Origin: Edaphochlamys debaryana | Lineage: Eukaryota; Chlorophyta; Chlorophyceae; Chlamydomonadales | Reading direction: 5' to 3' | Assembly: GCA_016858145.1 (NCBI GenBank) | Contig: JAEHOE010000003.1 | Coordinates: 496,001-560,000, forward strand | DNA length: 64,000 nt | Part shown: positions 23,023 through 33,464 of the stretch, one piece after another | How positions within the stretch are numbered: position 1 is the stretch's first letter | Layout: each line of letters begins with the position of its first letter | The notes under the pieces: generated by a model | Told to the model about the DNA's origin: nothing | The model's input: only the letters and a program-made list of their open reading frames with translations | Databases searched by the model: none | Position numbers and translations under genes: made by a program

Positions 23023-24151
23023 GCTGGTTCGTGCGAGCCACGCAGCTGAACAGGCGGTTCTCCAGGATGGTACATACGTGGCGGTCTTGGAGGGGAGGAT
23101 ACCCGGTATACCGAAGACTGGTAGGGACTCGACCCGCACTGAAGGGGCCGATTGCCCGCTGCCCTTGTGGGAACGGGCGCAGGCCGCACAGCGCGCACGC
23201 AGACTGCACTGTACTTTTCTTAATACTTGCGCTCTTCCTCATAACTCGTCAGGACTATTCGCTCCTCTGTGCTGTCCGGGCCCGGCCCATGTGTACATAA
23301 GATTTTTTGAGCGTGACAGAAGGCAAGATTCGTGGGGTCACCCTCGGACCCGGTGGTGCAATCAAGCATGGCTTACTGGCTTGCTGACGTCTGTGCGCAC
23401 TTCGGCGGCCTGATACGTCGCACGGTTGTTATGTGCATTGTTATTGATGGAATAAGGTCAGCATACATAATGACAAACACGGGACGCTCCTGACCACCGT
23501 CCCCTGCACCCTGGTCATGCCAGATTGCCAGGTGGTGCCAGGGCCAACCTGTACAGGCAGGTACGGGTAGCTTGCGTCTGGCCATTTTGCATTCGCTGGC
23601 TGAAGTCCCGGGCTCTCGGCGCGGCGCCTTCCGATTGAGGGGTAGCACGGGTGCCCCGCGGCACATTGTAAGGCGCGCTGTCGGCCTCATGTGATGATGT
23701 CCCCAGAACTCCCCACATGCCCCTTGCAGACCCCTTGGTTCAGGCCCGGGGTTGTTGCTGGTTTCTGGTTGCTGATCAGTATGACTTGAGGCATTGCATG
23801 CAGCAACCTTGCTTGACCTGTGTACGAGTGATGTGACGTCTGGGCCTGGGCTGGGCTCGGCGGGCAGGGCGGGCGAACTTGGCGTACCGTATACGGACAC
23901 AGAGGCCCCAGCTTTACTCGTCCCTCTTGGAGTCCACTACCACTTGGCCTGTTGCTCGTGTTTAAACAGAAGTTGCTAGCTGACGACGGTTTGCTTGCGG
24001 CGACAATTCTAAACATGCCGAGCTGAGGCCTGCTTGTAAGCACGTACCTTGATGGTCATGATGTTTAGCACATGAGCACTCTCATGTAGCTGTTGAGGGA
24101 TCCTGGGAACGTTGCTCGCGCCAGGGAGGAGCCCGCGACTCGCGTGCAGCG
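23023..24151. other. Intergenic between Patched copies B and C
   Basis: Holds the copy B 3' UTR and the copy C promoter. Short open frames are present but none has splice or family support. Confidence 0.4.
23667..23671 (+). terminator. TGTAA poly(A) signal candidate for Patched copy B
   Basis: TGTAA is the usual polyadenylation signal in Chlamydomonas-type algae. This copy sits about 645 nt after the copy B stop codon, a plausible 3' UTR length. A pentamer also occurs by chance. Confidence 0.4.
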
Positions 24152-27100
24152 ATGCGCTGCCTGCGCAAGCTTGCATTCGCAATAGACCATGGTGCGACAG
24201 AAGATATGGTAGCCAACACTCAAGCTCTAGAAGAAAGTTTCGGGTTTCCGGTTTCAGTGGATGGCCAACAGGATGGCGCTCAGCCTTTACGGGCGACAGG
24301 TGCGTGCCTCGTCCATTGCTGAATTCCCGTCCCTGCTTCCCTTGCCCAGGGTCCAGGCGCTCGTACCGATGGCTGGGCGTCCGCGTCGCTCGGCGGCCCT
24401 GGCTGGTCATCAGTTTGGCGGCACTCGCGACAGTGGCTTGCTGTGTGGGCTTCATTAGGTGCGTGGTTCCGTGGGCGGCCCTTCTGAAGGCTGGCTGGGC
24501 CTGGCGCGGCTATGCGTGCATGCCCCCGTACCCCTCGCTCGCTGGGTACCCTCAGTCCCCAGGCATCATGCTAGATAGTGTAGTGGGCGGACCTCAAGCA
24601 CCAACCTTGCACACGATCCACCCGTGAGGCCGCCCACCAGCTGCCGCACTTCCTCATGCCATCCTCCAGGTTCGAGGTCGAGGACGATGCCGGGAAGCTG
24701 TACATCCCAGAGGTGGGTGCACAGCGGGCCACGGCACGTGCCGGGGTGGTGGGCGGCCGGAGCGAAACAGGGGTTGCGTGGGACTCCGCACGCGGAGACG
24801 GGTCACAGAGCGCCGGGCAAGCCGAGTGCCTAGGGCATGCATGGCTAGTAGGACCACTCCCCGCCCATCGAAACCCTCTCTCAGGATCCTCCTTCGTCTC
24901 AGGACGCGAGGTACGTGGATGCATCCTACGGGGCTGAACCTGTCCAGGTGGGGCACTGCTGGTGGGATTGGCCGTTGGTGTGATGGCTTTGTGACGCCTG
25001 ACCTCCTTCAGTTGCCCCCCACACAACGCGCGCGTTCATCCATTTCACGAGGTCCCCACACCCACCTCAATCCCCGCCCCTTCAAGCCTCCCCGCCGGCC
25101 CCTGCTGGCCTCTGCCCCCTGCTACCGCATCCCTCGAAAGGTCAAGCTCCTGGCCCTTGCTGCGGGTCAGACGGGCGCCAACATCCTCAGCAAGCCCTAC
25201 CTGCAGGAGCACCTAGCGTCCTACCTCACAGTCACAAACCAGGTGGGCAATACGTTGTACGCGAGACCGTTGTGGAGAGTTAGGGGGCCAGTCCCAGGAT
25301 TGGTGCCGGCTGGGTCCGAACACATGTTAACCCCTCCCAACGTTCTGTCTGCAGACAGTCAAGGCAAAGGCCACGTCGTACGCTTGGACACAGCTGTGCG
25401 CGAGAGTGTCTCCCTTCAGCCTCGAGTGCCGGGTGAGCGGAAGAGAAGAAGCTGTGTAATGATTCCTTGCATTTAGCGGTCCCGTTCACCTGATCCCAAC
25501 ATCAGGTGGACTCGATCCTGCGCTTCTGGGCCTATGACCCCGCCCGCCTGGCCGCGGATAGCAACTTCCTCGACACCATCAACAACAGGTGGGGGAGTGG
25601 GGCCGCGGGCCGAGGCGAGCTGGCCGAGGGCAGGATCCCCTATTGCCTCAACCCGATGGGCGGACCGTCCCACCCCTTCTGTCTTCCCTCCTTCCTTCCC
25701 TCCCCTCAGCTCCATGACAGACTACCTGGGCCGATCCATCTCCCTGGATTGGGTGCTCGGGGGCGTGCGGAGGGACGCCTCAGGGGCCGTGGTGGCGGCC
25801 GAGGCCTTCCGAACCGTAATGGCCCTGCGGCATGACCTCCTGGTGAGTGATGCCGTACATGCCACAGACCTTTGAGCACGAGGCCCCCGGCGCGCAGCCA
25901 CGCCAATCTTCCCATCAGACGCAGCTGAGTTCCCCTCCATGCGTCATGCCATCCCCCGCTCTCGGACCCCCAGCCTGACGTTGTGGAAGGTGTCACACAG
26001 GTGTGTGTGGTGTGGTCGGTTTGGAATGGCCAGACAATGTATAGTGACGGGAGGAATCTCAACTAACGGCAGATGCATGAAGCTTATGAGCAAACCTGAA
26101 CTGCAGGTCGGCGGGTTGTGTCGGCAGCACCACGGGCACCGCAGGGAGGAGGGCAACGGCCCCAGCCCGGCCCTTCATGCCACCACGCAGGCCGTCAGGG
26201 ACACCTACCCTGGACCCCTGCTGGAGCAGTTCGTGTCATGCGGCGAGGTTGCCGATCAGATATCGAGTGAGCAGCTGGCAAGGGGGCCCGGGGATCATGT
26301 GCCCGCAGGCGGGTGGGTGGGGTGCGTGTAGAGGGCGGAGCGGAAGATGACGAGCGCGGTAGGCGCCTGGGGAACGGGAGTACAAGGGAAGGGGGAAAGT
26401 AGGGGGCGGGATGGATGAGTGAGGGGACGAAGATGGCCTCCGGTCCTCTGGCGGCAGGCCCCTCTGACGCCATGCTGACTGGTCTCAATGTTCGTACGTC
26501 TGCAGCCGAGGCCATGAATGATGACGTGTCTCGCATATACGTGTACTGCATCCTGCTCATCGTGTACACCATGGCCGTGCTGTACCGCAACAGGTATGTA
26601 CGGCGGTACGGGTACGGTGTCACGCACGTGTGGATGAGAGCCATGCTCCTATCGGTTGCCCCTGTACACCCGCGCGTCTCACGCCGTCTCATGCCTGCTT
26701 CCCATTCCACCGCCCCTGCCCTGCTCGCAACTGGGTTCCCTCAGTTGGGCCTACCAGAAAGCGCACGTGGCGCTCGGGGCCATCGCTTCAGTTGGCATGG
26801 GCATTGCAGCCGCGTTCGGCATGCTGTCAGGATTCGGGGTGGAGGTGGGTCCTTGGGGACGGGGTTTGCTCGGGCAAAGGTTTTGGGTCCCGGGGCCCCC
26901 GACCGCGGTAGTTGATCTGCTCATGACACGTGGACTCCACGCCCCTAGCCCACATGAAATGCCCTACCCTCCGTGGCCCCTCCCCTCTAGTTCCACTCCG
27001 TGTGCCAGGTCCTGCCCTTTATTCTGGCAGGCGAGGGCGTGGTGAGCGGTTTGAGTGGGAGGGGGCCGCGGGCGGGCTAAGTTTGCTGAAGCCGTTGCCT

Positions 27101-30100
27101 CCTGTGGACATGCACGGGGGGGTCATGGGCACGCCAAGGGTACATCCCAATCCAAGCAAGTCTATGGCCCCACGCACCTAAAACCTCTTCCCTTATCCAC
27201 CTCCATCCCACCCCAGGCCCACGCGTTCTTCATCGTGTCACGTTACTTTGACCTGGACCCCGACGCACCCATCGAGTACCGGTACGAACGGATACAGTCA
27301 ATTCATGCCTAAGGACCTGCCTCCTAAGGCCCCTTAGCCCCTTAGACAACCCTCCTCCTCTTGCTGCCCCCCATGGCCGACACCGTGGCTGATACTGTGA
27401 CCCCTCCGTCTTCATTCCTCCGTCCTCCGGCTCCCCCTGCCTTCCTTGCCTCCCCCTCAGGATGGGCGAGGCCATGGCCCTGGCCAGCTCGTCCATTGAT
27501 GTGTCGTGCGCGACCAACGTGGGCTTTGCCGTGGGCATCTTCACCGACCTGGAGGCGCTCCGTTCCTTCGCCATCTATGCCACCGTGGGCATGTTGTGCG
27601 TCTTCGCGCTGCAGGTGTGAGACGGACCCTGCCCTGCTAGGTTGGCTTCCCCTTGGGGCAACGCCTCTATCTACATACCTGACGTCCCCCATCCCGCTCC
27701 CCCCCAGGTCACGGTGTTCCCCGCCTTCCTGGCCCTCGACGCACGCCGCGAGCTCCGCAAGCGCCTGAGCAAGGGCGGCTGCTGCGGCTGCGCAGCGCCC
27801 GGGCCCTGCTGCACCGACCCCGCTGCGGACGAACTCTCTTTGGGCGCTAATGGCTGGACGCTCCAAAACAACATTTACAAACACGATCTCATGGAGCTCG
27901 TTGCCGCACGTGCCGACTCTGGGAGCCGTGTGGGAGTGGAGGGTCAGAGGGGGGGCAGCAGTGGGGGCGCGGAGGGTGAGGCGCCGGGTCAGGTGGCGGC
28001 GTCACGCGGAGCCTCGGGTACGCTGAACCTCAAAGTGAGTAAGATCTGCCCGCCGCTGTGTTCCTCACCCCCTCTCGGGGCCACCAGCTCACCACCACCC
28101 CACCCCATACAGCAGGTTGTGGTCCGCCCCGCCTCCCCCGAGGGCCGTGCCGCGCTGGAGAAGCAGCTCAGCTCCCAGAAGAGCGCCGGCGTGTTGGGCC
28201 GCGACTTCACCACCCCCACCATCTTGGGCTGCCTCTGCCTGGGCAAGACATTCAACCCCCACGCCGACCAGCGTGAGTAAGGCGTTGGCAGGGAGTGGGT
28301 ACGTGTGCCGTAGAGAACACCCGCCTGCTGCCTCTGCCCCCGCTCGTCCCGCCCTCAGTCTCCACGAAGCTCGTTGCCCGCTGGCTCCCGGCCGTGTCCC
28401 TGCGCACGTGGGGCAAGGTGCTGGCACTGGTCCTGGAGGCCGTGTTCCTGGAATTCGCGGTGCGTGCATTGAGGGAGGGGTGGGAGGAGGGCTTGGGGGC
28501 TTGGGGGCCTTGCACAAGGCGTGGACGTGTGCTTCGCTTCTCGGTTCTGGACTGGTCGTAAGGGTTGAGTCCGTGGCGGGAGGGGCCACGCCCCGAGGAT
28601 TCGCCCTCAGACATTGTATGCTCCCTTTACTCCCTGCCTCATCAGATCAACGGCTGCACCAAGGTGTACATGGACTTCAACTTCCGCGAGCTGTTCGTTC
28701 CCGAGGGCAACTGGCTGCACAGCGCCTTCGCAGTCGAGGACCGCTACTTCGGCGGAGAGAAGGTGCCCGTGGCGGCGTACACTCGCAACACCACAGACGG
28801 CCGCTCTTACTTCTATTTCCAGGACCAGCTCGCAGCGCTGAGCGTCGACTTGCTGTAAGATCTGGCGTTGTGAGATCCACATGTACCATCAGTAAAGCCC
28901 CGGCTCTGACGGTTCATCCGCACCTGAAGTGCCTGAGTGACGAAGCATCCTTTCCATATGTTCGTACGCCCGCAGTGCCAACCCGTACATCACGGACTCG
29001 CCCAGGATCAACTCGTGGTACGACAGGTTCCAGACGTACATCAGCGGTCCTTCCTTCCCGTACACCGGACAGCTTGTGGCGGGGCGTGCGCCAAACGAGA
29101 CGGCGTTCGAGGCGTGGGTGCAGGTGCGCAGGATTGGAGGAGAACAGTACGGATGGGTGGCGGAGCTGTGGGGCAACACCTGGCCTCACCCCCGCTCCCC
29201 TCATCGCATTCCCCCCTCCCCAGGCTTGGCTCGCGGGCCCCGGCGTCGGCAACACCGAGAACGTGCTTATCAGCAACACGACTGGCCGCATCTATGCATC
29301 GCGCATCATTGCGTTCACCGAGGACGTTGTGGTGAGTGAGGGGGGATGTGGCGAGTGTTGCGGGGTGCAACGGGGCCAGCGCGCCTCGGTGACTGCCGTC
29401 CGTGTGGGATCGGAGCCAGCCTAACTTCTGCACCCCTCCTCCCACCCCAGGACGGCTCCTGGGCGGTCCGCTGCGTGGACTCGGTTCGGGCCACCGTGGA
29501 GGCCGCAGCGCCCGGGCTCGACGCCATCGCATGTGAGGGAGGGAGGGAGGGAGGGGGCGGGCCGGCGCCGCAGGGACGGTCGTGAGAGCAGCCCGTTGTC
29601 GCTGCCCCCCCATTGCCGGGGTTATTCGGGGTTTACCTCCTCCCGCCGTGGTGGGCGGTGAACCCCCTCGGCACGCTCGTGCGTTTCATTCTCCGCAACT
29701 ACCTTATCCCGAACTCCTACTTGCCACAGACGCCCCTTCGTTCATTGCCTGGGACGGCTACCGAACCATCGCCATGTCCACGGTCTTCAACGTTGCCATC
29801 GCTGGTGAGTCATCATGAGTCACTCCGGGGCAGTCCAAACGGGTGCGGTGACGGTAGGTGGGGCCTCACAAGCTGACGCCGTTGCCCTGCTCCGCGCCCT
29901 TCCCCCGTATCCGGCAGCAACCTTCGTTTTTATCATGCTGCTCTTTCTCCTTGCCGACATCATTGCGGCGCTGGTGGTGGGGACCATGGTGGTGCTGTGC
30001 GACGTGGGAGTGTTCGGTGAGCGGGGGGTAGGGGCTGTGGGGGTGGGTGGGGGGCAAGTAAGCAGGTGCCGACCGGAGAGGTTGAGGCAATTTGCACACG

Positions 30101-30664
30101 CTGACTCGTTCCCCACCTCTGCCCCACTCAGGCTTCATGTACTACGCCGGTCTGACCTTCAACTCGGTGACGTGCATCGTGCTGGTGCTGGCGGTGGGCA
30201 TTGCCGTGGACTACTCGGCGCACGTGATGCGGGCGTTCCTGGTGTCGACGGGCACGCGCCAGGAGCGGGCTCACAAGGTGCTGATCGAGATCGGCGGTGC
30301 CGTGTGGAACGGAGCCGTGACCACGTTCCTGGCTGTGCTACCCATGGCAGTGGCCAAGCATTACATCTTCACCACCATCTTCAAGGTGAGCCAAGGGAGA
30401 GCCATCGGCGGCGGGGAGAGGATGGGATGCAACCTGTACATATCGTCCTTGCGGAAGGTCTGCCCTCAACCTGCTCTACCCCTCCCCCTTCCGGACCCCC
30501 AGATGTTTGCTGTGCTCATCCTGCTGGCCATCTGGCACGGACTGGTGCTTCTGCCCATCCTGCTGTCCTGGGTAGGGCCGCCCAGCTACAGGGACATGGA
30601 CGGAGAGGAGGAGGAGGGCAAGGGCAAGGGCGAGGACGAGGCGGCGGCTGCCCACCCCGTCTGA
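24152..30664 (+). CDS. Patched-type RND/sterol-sensing-domain transporter, copy C (first RND aspartate lost)
   Basis: Twenty-six in-phase exons give 977 aa, from ATG 24152 (MRCLRKLAFAID) to TGA 30662-30664. Selected exons: 24350-24458, 25710-25842, 26506-26593, 26745-26844, 26991-27041, 27217-27281, 27461-27614, 27708-28034, 28116-28272, 28646-28854, 29224-29331, 29918-30016, 30132-30385, 30503-30664. It is intact but the most diverged copy in the first half. At the TM4 junction GVGVDNTFVIV of A and B has become GEGVAHAFFIV, so the intramembrane aspartate is Ala332 and a Glu appears at 329. TM5 lacks one residue (VSCATNVGFAVGIF). The cytosolic loop is 27 nt shorter than in A. The second half keeps GIAVDYSAHV and is nearly identical to A and B. 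Intron 16 ends in a tandem CAGCAG acceptor. A changed transport mechanism or a regulatory role is my inference. Confidence 0.88.
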
Positions 30665-31298
30665 GAGAGCCCCACATGGTGTCAGCAGCGGCCCTTCGGA
30701 GTAGAGAGCGCTATCGATACCCTTTTTGTGGGCAAGGCAGGGGCATGGATGGTGAGGACGGGCTAGGTGATGTGCGGAGCAAAGCCGTGTCAATGCGTTG
30801 CAAGCATAACGGCACTGGAGGCAAGCCAGACTTGTCCGTTGGTCACGGAGGCGTGGCACAGGCTCAAAAGGTTTGCGCGAGTTTGCGCGGGCCGTGCCGC
30901 GTACACACGCCGTCCCACTCCGTCCATCCGTGGCCGTGTCCGGCGTCCATGTTCCCCCCCGTGCACCAGCCTGCACTTTCCCCTTCGTAGCAGTGCGAGC
31001 ACCGAGGGGTGACGTCTTCCGCCCAGATTTCTCGCGCACTGCCACTTAGCGGCGTCAGTCATGTCCCCCCGCCACGTCACGCCAACGACCCGCTCCAGAT
31101 CTCATTGTGTGAGCCAATTGGCTAGCTTCCTTGTGCTTGTTGTGCGTTATTTGTTTACTGGCATCTGCGCAAGCACCACGGCAACGGCAATTTCAAGTCC
31201 AGACCATTGTTTTTTGGCGTCCACCGTCGTCACCTGCGCGACGGCGACTTGCACTAAACTGTATGCGACGTTAACCTAGGCAGCCTTAGGTTTTAGCG
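30665..31298. other. Intergenic: copy C 3' UTR and promoter of 31299 gene
   Basis: No coding exon or recognisable repeat is seen. The first bases after the stop (GAGAGCCCC) match those after the copy A stop, extending the shared A/C terminal tract into the 3' UTR. Confidence 0.4.
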
Positions 31299-33464
31299 AT
31301 GGCGCCTCCTGCGTCTTCAGCTGTGCACCAGCGTGGACTGCGTGGCTTGCGGACCGGCTTCAGTCGCGTTGCCTTCCAAGCTCGGCGGCCAGCGCACTGT
31401 ATCCTCAAGCCTGTTGCGGCGCATCCGAGCTCGCTCGGCGTCTCAAGCGTTGTCGAGACTCACTTCGGCAAGGGCACATCGCCAAGCGCTGCGGTAAGCT
31501 GGGGCGCATCGGTTCGAGCCGGAAGTGAGTCCGGGGCTGGGCGCGCTTCCTGGAGAGCGTGGTAGGGCGTGAGCGGCAGGCGCGCTTTGGGGCGCGCAAG
31601 GTAGGGCTTTCGTGCTTTTGCGGTTCGCGCGACGCGACCTTCCGCCGCGCCTTCCTCGCAGCGCGGGATCGCCTGAAAACATCCTTGGCCCAGTACACCT
31701 CGCGCACCAAGCATCAGCGCGCGTTTGTGGCGCCGGCCGCGTCTTGGCGGCCCCGGCCCCAACCGCGCGTCCCCACCCTCCGCCTCCACCAGCTCCCCCT
31801 CCAGCTGCACTCCCCTCCAGCACTCCTGCACTCCCCTCCACCTGCACTCCCCTCCAGCAGGACACCTCGCCCGCGCTCCCGTTGCTCCTCTACCTCCAAC
31901 CCCGTCACCTCAAAGCCGCTTGTACGCCCTACCACACCCCGCTAACCTTTCCCCACTGCAACCCTCCCGCAACCCCTCTTCCTCCCTCCTCAGCGGCCCT
32001 GGGACTCCGCCGCCGAGGAGGCTCGCTTCCACATCGAGGCCTCCTGGCTCTCGGGCGGCGACCGGCAGTGGCTTTGGCGGCTGCTGGGCGAGCGGCGGCA
32101 GGCCCTGGCGGACGCTGTGCGCTCCCGCCTGGCGCCGCTCCTTCCGCAGGGGCAGGTGTTCAGCCTGGGGCAGGTGGGTCGCTGTGGTGCCACAGCGCTG
32201 GGGCCGCGGGTTGGCCGGGTTGGGATCTTGGGTTTGTGGTGAATGGGTGGTGCATGGGCATTGAGGCGAAGGGCAGGGGGGCAGGGACGGGGCAAGTCGG
32301 TCCAGGGGAGGTTGCACTTTGAGTCACTTGGGGAGTTGGGGAGGGCTGAGGGTGGTTCTCCAGGCTGTGCCAGCCAGCAACCAACCGGCGCCGTAGCTAT
32401 GGAGGGCGGTCTTGGGTGCGTCGTTGCATGGGCTTACTTCGTGCCGGTACATCCCCCCCGCCCCGATCTCGCCCCTCAGCTGCTGCTTCTATCTAAGGAG
32501 GCGCTGCTGGAGACCGTCCGGCTCCTGCTGGCGTACGAGTACGGCATGGAGCCCGACCACGTGAAGCCGCACATGCGCGTCACGGATCTGTCGTACGATG
32601 ACGACGCGTACGACAGGTGCGGCGCTGGGCTCTGTGGACAGCCGTTCCATTTCCTTCCTTGCCATCCACTTCTTCCTCACACCCGCTCGGGCCCTTGTCA
32701 CATCATGATTTCGGCCCTGCACATCCGGACCTTTTACATCCGCTCGGAGTTTACTTTGACCTAGAGCCAACCCGCTACGTCCGACTTTCTGTCACACTCC
32801 TGTGTGCACGCATGCCCTGACCACCCCTGCTCCCCCCCCGCCCGGTCATGCACACGCTGCGTGCAGGTTCAGGGAGGTGGTGGGCCGCTGCCTGCCCCTG
32901 GGTCGGCCGCCCGCGGAGGGGGAGCTGGAGGCAGACGTGGTGACCATCCAGGTGGGGGCGGGGGACTGGGGGTGGGGGCACGGGGTGGGGGACTGGGGGC
33001 GGGGGACTGGGGGTGGGGGCACGGGGTGGGGGACTGGGGGCTGGGGACTGGGGGTGGGGGCACGGGGTGGGGGACTGGGGGCGGGGGACTGGGGGTGGGG
33101 GCACGGGGTGGGAGACTGGGGGCGGGGGACTGGGCTGGGGGTGGGGGTGGCCTGGAGGGCGGGGGCGGTGGAGGAGGGGAGCTGGTGCCGTGGAGACATG
33201 CGGGGCGCTGCGGGCAGGCAAACGCGCGGGAGTAATGGCGGCGTGGGCGTGGTGGAGACGTTAGGTTCTGGGCCTAGCTGGGCGACTGGGCGGGCGACTA
33301 GGCGGAGCCTGCCGGTGGGGGTGGCGGCCAGCCGTCGAGGACGGTCTCCTCCATAAAGCAGATTGCCTATGCCCCCTCGTTCCCCGCCCTTGGCCCCCCA
33401 GGATATGTCAGAGTGGCTGTACGACAGGCTCTCGGCGGAGCGGGAGTACTGGGGCGAGTGGTGA
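31299..33464 (+). CDS. Uncharacterised small protein with transit-peptide-like N-terminus
   Basis: Five exons, 31299-31493, 31994-32173, 32480-32616, 32867-32951 and 33402-33464, join in phase to 219 aa. The first 65 residues are rich in Ala, Ser, Arg and Val with few acidic residues (start MAPPASSAVHQRGLRGLRTG), as expected for an organellar transit peptide. The mature part is helical and Leu/Arg/Glu-rich, beginning RPWDSAAEEARFHIEASWLS, with a hydrophobic helix around LLLLSKEALLETVRLLLAYE and an acidic segment DLSYDDDAYDRF. It ends DMSEWLYDRLSAEREYWGEW*. I do not recognise the family; no metal-binding or catalytic motif stands out. Intron 4 contains a 41-bp minisatellite. It lies downstream of the Patched array, with no evidence of functional linkage. 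Confidence 0.65.
32955..33137. repeat. 41-bp G-rich minisatellite
   Basis: A unit containing GACTGGGGGTGGGGGCACGG recurs at 41-bp spacing (ACTGGGGG starts at about 32965, 33006, 33047 and 33088). It gives a little over four copies with few differences. It fills most of the 5' half of intron 4 of the 31299-33464 gene. Confidence 0.9.

Noticed and set aside
31500..31525. Possible tRNA T-loop (GGTTCGAGCC)
   Set aside because: No matching acceptor stem, D-arm or anticodon arm could be folded around it.
32950..33140. CRISPR-like array
   Set aside because: Spacing is regular, but repeats are contiguous G-rich tandem units without unique spacers, and the genome is eukaryotic.
32802..33356. Gly/Trp-rich open frames over 32950-33140
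   Set aside because: Produced by the 41-bp minisatellite in intron 4 of the 31299 gene.
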